Translations under genes and position numbers: made by a program | The notes under the pieces: model-generated | What the model saw: the letters and a program-made list of their open reading frames with translations, nothing else | What the model was told of the DNA's origin: nothing | Database searches by the model: none | Shown here: positions 7,350 to 15,300 of the stretch, one piece after another | Layout: each line of letters begins with the position of its first letter | Position numbering within the stretch: the stretch's first letter is position 1 | Assembly (NCBI GenBank): GCA_964386785.1 | Contig: CAYLUD010000013.1 | Coordinates: 1-32,507 of the forward strand | DNA from: SZAS-3 sp964386785 | Lineage (GTDB): Bacteria > Chlamydiota > Chlamydiia > Chlamydiales > JAAKFR01 | Direction of reading: 5' to 3' | DNA length: 32,507 nt

Positions 7350-7361
7350 TTTAAGTATGCG
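7339..7361 (+). promoter_or_regulatory. 10-bp inverted repeat burying the next gene's start codon
   Basis: CGCATACTTA (7339-7348) pairs perfectly with TAAGTATGCG (7352-7361) around an ATT loop. The left arm holds the end of the methyltransferase gene including its TAA stop; the right arm holds ATG 7357, the start of the YihY-like gene. A ribosome finishing the first gene would open the hairpin, so it could couple translation of the two, or act as an attenuator since a T-rich stretch follows. Confidence 0.5.
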
Positions 7362-8607
7362 AATTTCTTATTTGAATAATAAGAATATTAAACACGTGTT
7401 AAACTGGCTGCAACAGTCTTCTCTTTTTCGCGTTGTTTTCTTTTTAATCCAAGAGCTTAAGAAAGGTTATTTGGCCACAAGAGCTGCACACCTTACCTAT
7501 TATTCTTTGTTATCTTTAGTTCCTGTTTTGATTTTATGCATCCCCCTTCTTCGCATTCTCGCAATTCAAGAAGGATTTTTAAATCATTTTCTAGGTTTTT
7601 TTTTAGGACCGAATGAAGTAATACAAGACTTATTGGAGATTGCCGAATCTGCGTGGAGCACGCCACGTCCTACAGGAATTATAGGTCTGATTCTTCTACT
7701 TGGATTGCTCTCTAGTTTTCAATTATTACGCTCTATGGAATTAGCTATTCTATCCTTATGGAATCTGCGGGCGCAGCGTTCTTATTTAGAATGTCTGTAT
7801 GATATGATGGTCCTTTTTCTTCTTTTTCCACTCGTATTGATTTCTGGATTGATGGGGGTTCGTTTAGTTATCGCTTATGCAGAGCCTCATACCTGGATAT
7901 CTTTTGTAGGGGGCTATGGGATAGCCTTTTTATGCTCTTGGTTTGTGATTACGTTTCTCTATCGGTTTATCCCCAACACAAAAATCCCCTTCCTTTCTTC
8001 TTTCTTTATAGGGGGAGGCACAGCTCTATGCTATCAAGGATTGCAGTTTTGTATTTTCTCTCTGCAATTACTGGCGACAAGGCAAAGTATTCTATATGGC
8101 ACCTTTGCTGCTTTTCCTTTATTTATTATTTGGATTTATCTGAGCTGGATGCTCATTTTACTTGGGGGCAAGCTGTGCTTTGGGTGGCAATATGAAGTAT
8201 ACCGAGTAGCTATGTATAGCTATAGGGATCTTCCGCACGACACCTTACTCCAATTGAGCATACAGCTATCGAGCTTAGTTACCTGTGCTTTTAGAGACGG
8301 AGCCCCCCTTTCTTTATCGAAACTATCTCTTGAATCTAAAATTCCACTATATCCTACAGAAGGCATTCTGTTTGCTCTTGTTGAAGCCAAGATACTATAT
8401 CGGGTAAAAGACCCTATTACCAAAACAGTTGTGTTTTTACCCGCTCACCCAATTAAAGAAATGTCGGTAGGTAAGGTGATTGAAGCTTGTAACTCCAAGG
8501 GGTTTTATCACTTGCATACTCACCCATTACGAGTCCATTGGCAGCATAAAATAGGTTATTTATTTGATAATCAGAACATAAACAATATACTATTGGTTGA
8601 TTTATGA
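7357..8607 (+). CDS. YihY/BrkB-family inner membrane protein (CT132-like)
   Basis: A 416-residue protein with about six membrane helices in residues 35-285 and a soluble C-terminal part. The early segment TRAAHLTYYSLLSLVPVLIL matches the conserved A-x-x-x-x-Y-x-x-x-x-x-x-P entry of YihY/BrkB proteins, and LYGTFAAFPLFIIWIYLSWMLILLGG is the equally typical last membrane block. These proteins were once called RNase BN, which is a misnomer; their function is not established. The soluble tail (LPHDTLLQLSIQLSSLV onwards) resembles the winged-helix-like tail of longer family members. The stop overlaps the next gene's start (ATGA), and the start codon is in an inverted repeat. Second gene of a three-gene run. 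Confidence 0.82.
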   Translation: MRISYLNNKNIKHVLNWLQQSSLFRVVFFLIQELKKGYLATRAAHLTYYSLLSLVPVLILCIPLLRILAIQEGFLNHFLGFFLGPNEVIQDLLEIAESAWSTPRPTGIIGLILLLGLLSSFQLLRSMELAILSLWNLRAQRSYLECLYDMMVLFLLFPLVLISGLMGVRLVIAYAEPHTWISFVGGYGIAFLCSWFVITFLYRFIPNTKIPFLSSFFIGGGTALCYQGLQFCIFSLQLLATRQSILYGTFAAFPLFIIWIYLSWMLILLGGKLCFGWQYEVYRVAMYSYRDLPHDTLLQLSIQLSSLVTCAFRDGAPLSLSKLSLESKIPLYPTEGILFALVEAKILYRVKDPITKTVVFLPAHPIKEMSVGKVIEACNSKGFYHLHTHPLRVHWQHKIGYLFDNQNINNILLVDL

Positions 8608-11600
8608 AACGAATGTCCTTGCTAGCATTACTCATTCTTGGTTTTTGTTTCCTTTTATTAGGAGTTGCAGCCTACCTTCCCTCTTGGATTTCTACTTCAC
8701 AGGGTCAAGAGTGGGTTCTGAAGATCCTGAATCGATCAATTAAGGGGAAAATATCCTGTGAATCGATACAAATCAGTTGGTTTGGATCTCAAAAAATCGA
8801 CCATTTTTCCATAGAAGACACTGAAGGAAAAACCCTCTTCTCAGTCGCTCATATCCAGATGGAGCAAGGGTTGTTTGATCTGTTTAATCCAAAAACATGT
8901 ATTCATCATCTCGTAATAGACCACCCCACTCTTCTTCTTTCCAGAACTCATTCGGATCATTTTTCTCTTAAAGAGGCCCTATCAAGTAGGGATTCGCCCC
9001 CCTCTCATTCATCGACACGAACAAGGTGGGGATGGCGTTCCTGGTTCCTCATCTGCAATATACAAATAATCGAGGGCTCCGCGAATCTAGTCTCCCCTGG
9101 ATTGCGATCTGTAGCTATTCGCAATCTACAACTAGAATATCAAAAAGATCGAGATTTTATCGATTTTGATGCGATCACAGAACAGGAAGGTATACAGGGG
9201 AAATGCAGTGGGTCTGGTTCCCTTATCCATGGTGCTGAGTTAACCGTTTCATTCAAGCAATTCCCCTTAGGAATCCTAGATCAATGGAGGGGAGATGCTC
9301 TGGCCACTTCTCTTCTAGGAGAAACCTTAGATGGTTCCATGACTACAAGCTCTAAAAGCCCACCTTTATCCGTCCATCTTGACCTGAAAACGAAACAACT
9401 ATCGGGATCGGTGACGGCTAGTTTAGTCAACAAACAATGGAAGATAACCCCTGGAGCGTTATTTCGTTACGATATGACACCTACAGGGTTTCAAACGTTA
9501 TTAGGTTCTGAACAAAAAAAAGAGTGGTCCTTAAGTCAAACTGCTCATTATGTACTTTCCATAGATGAAGGACTGCTGCCCCTTTCTCCTCAGGAATGGT
9601 CTCTTGAAAGCATGAAGGTGCGCGGCTCATTATCTATCGAAAAAGTACAAATTTTCCATACTATTTCAGGCTTGTACGAGTTATCTAACTTTAAAGCCGT
9701 TTGCAATCTCTATAAAGGCTTCCAAGTCCAATCTTCTGGATCGATTCAAAACCATCACATCGAAGGATCTATTCATTTAGATGGTGCACTATCGACAGCA
9801 GAAGACCTATCCTTTCAGTTGACTTCTGACCACTTTCCAGTCCTTTTGTTAGGGATCGTTTTAGACCAAGCGGATTTGATTCGCTCTTCTATTGGACCTT
9901 GGCTATCTATTGCTATTCAAGGTAATTACGAGGCGGGACAAGCCAAGGCCACCCTTTCGTGTGATTCCGATCGTACCCACCTTCATGGCTCCATTCAAGG
10001 AAAGAGTTTGGACGCTTTGCAGTTTGCTATCGAGGGTGAACATACGATGGAAGAGTCTTGGGCCCCCTTAATTGGAAAGACTGTATGGGGTACATTACAA
10101 GGAAAAGCCGGAATATGGGATCGAAATCTCACGTTGACCACAGTCAGTGGAAGCCTGGAATCAGATCATGTATCTATAGACATTTCTGGACGCCTTGGAG
10201 AAAAAAATAAGCCTTTTTCATGCGAATCCATTCAGCTATTTGCGCATGGAAAAATTTTAGAGCTTCCTTACCAAGAGCGGGTAACCCAGGCTGCTTTAGA
10301 ACAAGGGCTTTTTGTAATGACGTTGGATGGTAAAGAAAATGCTCTCATGGGACGAGGAGAGCTGACCATTGCCGTGCCTGCTGGAGATGCATTATACGTG
10401 TCAAAAGAATCTCGCATTTCTTTTACCATTCGCAATATCTTGTGCCAAGAAGAGTGGAAGCTCAGAGATGCCTATGTGGAAGCATCGGCTCACTTAGATC
10501 ACCTACCTTCACAGATCTTTACAAGTCTGTTTCCGAACCAGTTACCCCCTGAGGACCTTGTAGGTCCAACTCTAGATGTAGATGCTCAATTCACATATAA
10601 CCCACCAGCCATTCCCCATCATTGGATATTAAAGTGCCAAGCTCGATCTTCTTCTCTCGATGTTGCATTGGAACTAGAAGGAAATCAAGATATGCTCAAA
10701 TCAAAGGGCAACGCGAATACGATTCGTCTTCAATTATCTCACGATCAAGTCTATTCCTTAGTACACGCTTTCTATCCAGATTCTTTTTTTTCTTCGTGGA
10801 AACTAGCCCATTCTTTGGATCTTAATTGTTTTATTGAACACATACACTGCCCTTTACCGGCTTTAACCGGATCTCCTCAACGCTGGGCTGAGGCTGGTAT
10901 GGATTTAGCCTTTTCCTGCTCACCTATTGTGTGCAAGCGAGAGAATGAAGTGTTAGTGTTTGATCACATTCATGGCTCTGTCTCCAGTGAAGAGTTACAA
11001 GACGCAGCTACCTGCTCGTTTTCTTCTTCAATCCGCGGATCAACCCTACCCACCTATGAGTCTGGCTATCTGTCTTTTCAGGCTACAGTTTCCCAATTAT
11101 GGCAAGAAAATCAGTGGAAATGGGAACAATCCTCAGTAGATGGGGAATGCGAAGCACATAATGTCCCCATGAGACAACTATTCGATCTCCTCCCCCTATC
11201 TCCTGAGGTAGCGAAGGGATATCAGTCTTTAGTTGGAGAATTTCTAAATGCGTATGGCTCGGTTCACTGGGTCCAAGGAGAAGGACCTGTAGATCTAGAA
11301 ATTCACGCTTCGCATGGACAAGTGATTTGTCCTCTGCAACTGACCCAATCAGGATTCCTTTTACGAGCCCCATTATACGCCCATTTGCAGCTCACAGAGG
11401 AGCTTGCTGAGTGGCTCTTGATTGACGTGAATCCTCTTCTAATTACGGGCGCTTTTTCCCCCACACCGATCACATTCGAGATTGATCCCAATGGTTTTTT
11501 CTTTCCTTTGCATCCATTTACATTCAAAGGAATTCGCATTCCTAAAGCGACTCTCGATATTGGAAAAATTCAAATACGCAATGGGGGACAAATTCAGTCC

Positions 11601-12071
11601 TTAATGGAATTTTTAAAAGCCGATGACATGACAGAGGATCAGTGGATGGAAGCCTGGTGTACCCCCATCTATATGAGTCTAGCTGAAGGCACCTCACACT
11701 ATGAACGCTTCGATCTTCTTCTTGCGCGCACAGTTCACATTGCTCTATGGGGGCGTATCGATCTAGTCAAAAACAAAGTAAAAATGACGCTCGGGATCGA
11801 TCCGGCTACACTAGCTAAACGATTCCGAGTACACGGATTAAGCAGTAGTGATATGTTTCAAGTAAAAATGCGTGGCCCTGCAAATGATGTCGAGCTGGAC
11901 TGGAGTTCTGCCTATACACGAATTGGAATTATCTTAGCTCGCTTAACGGGAGGCAACCTTGTCTATTTAGTAGGAGGAGTGCTCGACCAAATTCTTTCTG
12001 TCTTTGGTGACGAGGCTACTCCCCCTCCTACAACTCAACCTCTTCCTTGGGAGCATGAGATACGGAAATAA
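8604..12071 (+). CDS. giant AsmA/TamB-like membrane-anchored protein (CT131-like)
   Basis: A 1155-residue protein with a single N-terminal membrane anchor (about residues 5-27), after which nearly everything is predicted beta-rich periplasmic sequence without cysteine pairs or enzyme motifs. The opening pattern, an anchor followed by a short amphipathic segment and a domain ending in LFSVAHIQME, is that of AsmA-like proteins, and the size is that of TamB/YhdP-type bridges thought to move lipids between the two membranes. The C-terminal part (about 1030-1130, with HIALWGRIDLVKNKVKMTLGIDPATL) resembles the AsmA C-terminal domain. It overlaps the YihY-like gene by four bases, so the two are probably translated together. 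It matches C. trachomatis CT131 in size and context (from memory). Lipid transport is inference. Confidence 0.72.
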   Translation: MKRMSLLALLILGFCFLLLGVAAYLPSWISTSQGQEWVLKILNRSIKGKISCESIQISWFGSQKIDHFSIEDTEGKTLFSVAHIQMEQGLFDLFNPKTCIHHLVIDHPTLLLSRTHSDHFSLKEALSSRDSPPSHSSTRTRWGWRSWFLICNIQIIEGSANLVSPGLRSVAIRNLQLEYQKDRDFIDFDAITEQEGIQGKCSGSGSLIHGAELTVSFKQFPLGILDQWRGDALATSLLGETLDGSMTTSSKSPPLSVHLDLKTKQLSGSVTASLVNKQWKITPGALFRYDMTPTGFQTLLGSEQKKEWSLSQTAHYVLSIDEGLLPLSPQEWSLESMKVRGSLSIEKVQIFHTISGLYELSNFKAVCNLYKGFQVQSSGSIQNHHIEGSIHLDGALSTAEDLSFQLTSDHFPVLLLGIVLDQADLIRSSIGPWLSIAIQGNYEAGQAKATLSCDSDRTHLHGSIQGKSLDALQFAIEGEHTMEESWAPLIGKTVWGTLQGKAGIWDRNLTLTTVSGSLESDHVSIDISGRLGEKNKPFSCESIQLFAHGKILELPYQERVTQAALEQGLFVMTLDGKENALMGRGELTIAVPAGDALYVSKESRISFTIRNILCQEEWKLRDAYVEASAHLDHLPSQIFTSLFPNQLPPEDLVGPTLDVDAQFTYNPPAIPHHWILKCQARSSSLDVALELEGNQDMLKSKGNANTIRLQLSHDQVYSLVHAFYPDSFFSSWKLAHSLDLNCFIEHIHCPLPALTGSPQRWAEAGMDLAFSCSPIVCKRENEVLVFDHIHGSVSSEELQDAATCSFSSSIRGSTLPTYESGYLSFQATVSQLWQENQWKWEQSSVDGECEAHNVPMRQLFDLLPLSPEVAKGYQSLVGEFLNAYGSVHWVQGEGPVDLEIHASHGQVICPLQLTQSGFLLRAPLYAHLQLTEELAEWLLIDVNPLLITGAFSPTPITFEIDPNGFFFPLHPFTFKGIRIPKATLDIGKIQIRNGGQIQSLMEFLKADDMTEDQWMEAWCTPIYMSLAEGTSHYERFDLLLARTVHIALWGRIDLVKNKVKMTLGIDPATLAKRFRVHGLSSSDMFQVKMRGPANDVELDWSSAYTRIGIILARLTGGNLVYLVGGVLDQILSVFGDEATPPPTTQPLPWEHEIRK

Positions 12072-12077
12072 GGCGCC

Positions 12078-12099
12078 GTCATCCCAGGAAAAGGATGAC
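12078..12099 (+). terminator. hairpin between convergent genes
   Basis: GTCATCC and GGATGAC pair over an eight-base loop seven bases after the stop of the AsmA-like gene and just before the convergent clpB 3' end. The sequence after it on the plus strand (CTCTCTTCTAATTT) is pyrimidine- and T-rich, supporting termination of plus-strand transcripts; the minus side lacks a T-tract. Confidence 0.5.
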
Positions 12100-12107
12100 C
12101 CTCTCTT

Positions 12108-14684
12108 CTAATTTGCAAAGGTGATCTGATCTCCTTGTACTGTAAGCTTCACATCACGCTGTGGTTGGATCTTACCTTCTAATAGAGCTCTAGAAAGAAA
12201 ATTCACTACCTCGTGCTGAATCACTCGCTTCAAAGGACGGGCCCCAAATGCGGGGTCATAACCTACCCTAGCTAGGTGTTGCGCTACCAAGGGTTCCCAA
12301 GTAAATCGAATCTGTTTCTCTAATAAACGCTGCGCTACATGGGCTAGTTGCATATCGACAATATGGACCATCTGATTTTCTTTCAAAGGCAAGAAAGGCA
12401 AAATTTCATCTACCCGGTTTAAGAATTCAGGTCGAAAATGAGACTTCAGCACAGGGTCTACAACCTCTAAAATCTTCTCCTTACCTAACTCTTTTTTCTG
12501 AGAGATCAGTTTCATTAATTCCTCTGACCCTAAATTGGAGGTCATAATAAAAAGGGCATTCTTACAGTTTACTTTTCTGCCTTTTCCATCCGTAATCCTT
12601 CCGTCGTCAAAAATTTGAAGTAAAATATTAAAGACATCAGGATGTGCTTTTTCAATTTCATCTAAGAGCACCACTGCATAGGGGCGTCTACGTAAGGCCT
12701 CAGTCAGTTGTCCTCCCTCATCATATCCAATATACCCTGGGGGTGCTCCAATCAAACGTGATACAGTATGTTTTTCCATATACTCTGACATATCCAGGCG
12801 TATCATCGCCTCTTCCTTATCAAACAACTGTTCAGCCAACGCTTTGGCTAACTCCGTCTTTCCTACTCCTGTTGGTCCCAAGAACAAGAAAACCCCCGTG
12901 GGGCGGGCTGGATCATTCAAACCAGTACGAGAAGCGCGAATTGCATTCGATACAGCTTCAATGGCAAAATCCTGACCTACTACACGCTGATGCAAGACTT
13001 GTTCTAGTTCTAAAAGTTTTGCAGCTTCGGTTTCCAACATTTTTGCTACAGGGATACCCGTCCACTTCGAAACAATCTGTGCGATTAACACTTCATCTAC
13101 TTCTTCTTGGAGCAATCGACCCCGTTGCTTGCTATTATGTTCCTGTAAAGAATCGATCTCTTTCTTCAATTCAGGAATCTGTTTATAACGAAGTTCTGCA
13201 ACACGGTTGTAGTCCGCGACTCGCTCTGCTTCTTCTTCTTGAAATTTCAGTTTTTCTAAACGATCTTTTTTTTCTTTGATTGCTAAAATTTCTTGTTTTT
13301 CCTGATCCCATCGACTTTTTAGAGCTCCTAGCTCCTCTCTAAGTCTGATAATCTTTTTCTCCAGCTCTTCTTTTCCTTCAATAGCATCTTCACGTTTCAT
13401 CCCCTCTAGTTTCACAGTAAGAGATGATAACTCTCGTTCCTTCGTATCAATAGGTAAAGGACGAGAACCAATTTGCATCCGAATTAAGCTTGCACCTTCA
13501 TCGATCAGATCAATAGCTTTGTCTGGTAGAAATCGATCAGCAATATAACGATTCGATAAAGTAACAGCCGCATGGAGAGCTCCTTCTGTAATACGAACAC
13601 CATGGTAAATTTCATATCGTTCTCGTAACCCTCTTAAAATGGCCATTGTATCGTCTAATGAGGGTTCTGCCACATATACAGGTTGAAAACGACGCTCTAA
13701 GGCAGCATCTTTTTCAATGTACTTCTGATATTCAGCAAGAGTTGTAGCCCCTATACAATGGAGAACGCCTCTGGCTAATGCAGGCTTTAACAGATTGGCT
13801 GCATCCATAGCTCCTTCAGTAGCTCCCGCGCCAATAAGAGTATGGACTTCATCAATAAATAGAATAATGCGCCCATCACTCTGCTCGATTTCGTCCAAAA
13901 TCCCTTTCAATCGCTCTTCGAACTCGCCACGAAATTTTGTTCCAGCAATCAAACTACCCATATCCAAAGAAACTAAATGTTTGTCTAATAGAGAGTCAGG
14001 AACATCCTTTTGAATGATTCGGTTAGCTAACCCTTCTGCAATTGCCGTTTTCCCTACACCAGGCTCTCCAATCAACATCGGGTTATTTTTTGTTCTTCTT
14101 GACAGTACTTGGATCGTACGACGAATCTCTTCATCACGACCTATGACTGGATCTAATTTTCCTTGACGAGCTAAATCGGTTAGGTTCTTACAAAACTTTT
14201 CTAGCGTTTTCATGTTCGTTTCTGCTGTCGGCGAATTCATTTTTTTATTCCCTCGCACTGAAAAAATTGTCTCTTTCAATTCTTTAACAGATAGTTTAGA
14301 TCGTTCTCTCCATGTTTGAAATGGGGCTCCACCATGTTTCCAAAAAGCCATTAAAAAATGATCACTGGAGACATAACTATCTCCCCACTCTTTAGCTACA
14401 GCCTGCGCTTCTTGAATTCGATATTGCAAACTTCGTCCTGGCTGAGGCTCCCCTACTTCTCCTGCATAACGAGGAGCTTTGGATAGGGCTTGATCTAAGT
14501 CTTGTTGAAGACCTAGAACATCTACTTTGGCGTCCTTCAACAGCATAGGGAAATACCCTTCCGGATCTTGCAAAAACGCCATTAATAGATGATTTTCTGA
14601 AACTTCAGAATGATGCGACGCGCGAGCTAACTCCATAGCATGCTGAATCGCCTGTTGTGTTGCTTCTGAAAACTGATGTTGCAT
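12108..14684 (-). CDS. clpB: ATP-dependent disaggregase ClpB
   Basis: An 858-residue Hsp100 chaperone that, with DnaK/DnaJ/GrpE, pulls proteins out of aggregates. Domains: Clp N-domain (about 1-145), first AAA+ ring with Walker A GEPGVGKTAIAEG and Walker B IILFIDEVHTLIGAG, the coiled-coil middle domain that distinguishes ClpB from ClpA/ClpC (about 400-525), then second AAA+ ring with Walker A GPTGVGKTELAKALAE and Walker B VVLLDEIEKAHPDVF, and a C-terminal small domain (FGARPLKRVIQ). No ClpP-binding loop is apparent. ATG 14684 is chosen over an in-frame extension to 14720 because a near-perfect GGAGGT site precedes it and the N-domain begins there. No CIRCE/HrcA operator was found upstream, though two inverted repeats are present. 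Confidence 0.97.
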   Translation of the reverse strand: MQHQFSEATQQAIQHAMELARASHHSEVSENHLLMAFLQDPEGYFPMLLKDAKVDVLGLQQDLDQALSKAPRYAGEVGEPQPGRSLQYRIQEAQAVAKEWGDSYVSSDHFLMAFWKHGGAPFQTWRERSKLSVKELKETIFSVRGNKKMNSPTAETNMKTLEKFCKNLTDLARQGKLDPVIGRDEEIRRTIQVLSRRTKNNPMLIGEPGVGKTAIAEGLANRIIQKDVPDSLLDKHLVSLDMGSLIAGTKFRGEFEERLKGILDEIEQSDGRIILFIDEVHTLIGAGATEGAMDAANLLKPALARGVLHCIGATTLAEYQKYIEKDAALERRFQPVYVAEPSLDDTMAILRGLRERYEIYHGVRITEGALHAAVTLSNRYIADRFLPDKAIDLIDEGASLIRMQIGSRPLPIDTKERELSSLTVKLEGMKREDAIEGKEELEKKIIRLREELGALKSRWDQEKQEILAIKEKKDRLEKLKFQEEEAERVADYNRVAELRYKQIPELKKEIDSLQEHNSKQRGRLLQEEVDEVLIAQIVSKWTGIPVAKMLETEAAKLLELEQVLHQRVVGQDFAIEAVSNAIRASRTGLNDPARPTGVFLFLGPTGVGKTELAKALAEQLFDKEEAMIRLDMSEYMEKHTVSRLIGAPPGYIGYDEGGQLTEALRRRPYAVVLLDEIEKAHPDVFNILLQIFDDGRITDGKGRKVNCKNALFIMTSNLGSEELMKLISQKKELGKEKILEVVDPVLKSHFRPEFLNRVDEILPFLPLKENQMVHIVDMQLAHVAQRLLEKQIRFTWEPLVAQHLARVGYDPAFGARPLKRVIQHEVVNFLSRALLEGKIQPQRDVKLTVQGDQITFAN

Positions 14685-14736
14685 AGCTACCTCCAAACAC
14701 GGCAAGTGATCGTAACACACCTATGAGGAGCAAATC

Positions 14737-14753
14737 AAGCATGTACCATGCTT
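14737..14753. promoter_or_regulatory. 7-bp inverted repeat upstream of clpB
   Basis: AAGCATG-TAC-CATGCTT, a perfect 7-bp dyad, lies 53 bases upstream of the clpB start and 62 bases after the end of the upstream repeat-protein gene. It could be an operator or a weak transcript hairpin. It does not match CIRCE. Confidence 0.35.
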
Positions 14754-14757
14754 AGTC

Positions 14758-14776
14758 CAACATGGATTGTATGTTG
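14758..14776. promoter_or_regulatory. second inverted repeat upstream of clpB
   Basis: CAACAT and ATGTTG flank a 7-base centre, only five bases from the dyad at 14737-14753. The pair of dyads fills much of the clpB upstream region. A function as operator or terminator is speculative. Confidence 0.25.
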
Positions 14777-14814
14777 CACTTTCCATCCATAAGATCAACG
14801 CATGCAGGATAGGA

Positions 14815-15235
14815 TTACGAATCCTTATTTTTCTCTTCTATGGGGATAAAGGAATCTGTTTTATCAGTTGGTGATTTAGCAGGACTCGGCCTTAAAGAAG
14901 AAGGACTCGGCCTTAAAGAAGAAGGANNNNNNNNNNNNNNNNNNNNNNNNNNNNNNNNNNNNNNNNNNNNNNNNNNNNNNNNNNNNNNNNNNNNNNNNNN
15001 NNNNNNNNNNNNNNNNNNNNNNNNNNCTCGACCTTAAAGAAGAAGGACTCGACCTTAAAGAAGAAGGACTCGACCTTAAAGAAGAAGGACTCGACCTTAA
15101 AGCCGCATCATATTCCGATCTAATAGATTCTTTTGTAAAAAATGGGAAAACGATTTTTTTTATATCGGAGCCTACAACAGGACTTGGATTTTCAGTCGTT
15201 GCTGAAGACGAATTGGTAACTGGGGGAATGCTCAT
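14815..15235 (-). CDS. Ser/Pro-rich heptapeptide-repeat protein, interrupted by an assembly gap
   Basis: The minus-strand frame starts MSIPPVTNSSSATTENPSPV (ATG 15235, GAGG five bases upstream), continues through IKKIVFPFFTKESIRSEYDAA, then tandem LRSSPSS heptads into 100 N. Beyond the gap the same unit resumes as LRPSPSS and the protein ends AKSPTDKTDSFIPIEEKNKDS at a TAA (14815-14817). Known sequence totals exactly 107 codons, and both gap edges fall on a repeat-unit boundary, so any whole number of 21-base units restores one frame; the N count of 100 does not and is a placeholder. A Ser/Thr/Pro-rich N-terminus without a signal peptide fits a type III secretion substrate, but no family is recognised. 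The plus strand is also open through the repeats, but has no ribosome site. Confidence 0.6.
14885..15102 (-). repeat. 21-bp tandem repeat encoding LR(S/P)SPSS, interrupted by N
   Basis: The unit on the plus strand is CTCG(A/G)CCTTAAAGAAGAAGGA. Two full copies precede the gap (14885-14905, 14906-14926), both with G at the fifth position; three full copies and a 13-base partial copy follow it (15027-15102), all with A. The two variants are segregated by side, so variants switch somewhere inside the gap. The period of 21 keeps frame, so copy number can vary without breaking the protein. Confidence 0.9.
14927..15026. other. assembly gap of 100 N inside the tandem repeat
   Basis: Exactly 100 N, a conventional scaffold placeholder, between repeat units. 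The true length is unknown and is expected to be a multiple of 21 bases. Confidence 0.97.
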
Positions 15236-15300
15236 TATATCCTCATTATGGCGATAAGAAAGGAGAGTGATACATGGTTGAAACATTGAATGCAATCAAC

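Noticed and set aside
12644..13279. 211-residue plus-strand open frame
   Set aside because: It lies wholly inside clpB on the other strand, has no motif and no ribosome site, and clpB is certain there.
14685..14720. 12-residue N-terminal extension of ClpB
   Set aside because: The N-domain and a near-perfect ribosome site both place the start at 14684.
14885..15102. CRISPR array
   Set aside because: The repeats are head-to-tail 21-base units without spacers, and they encode in-frame heptapeptides.
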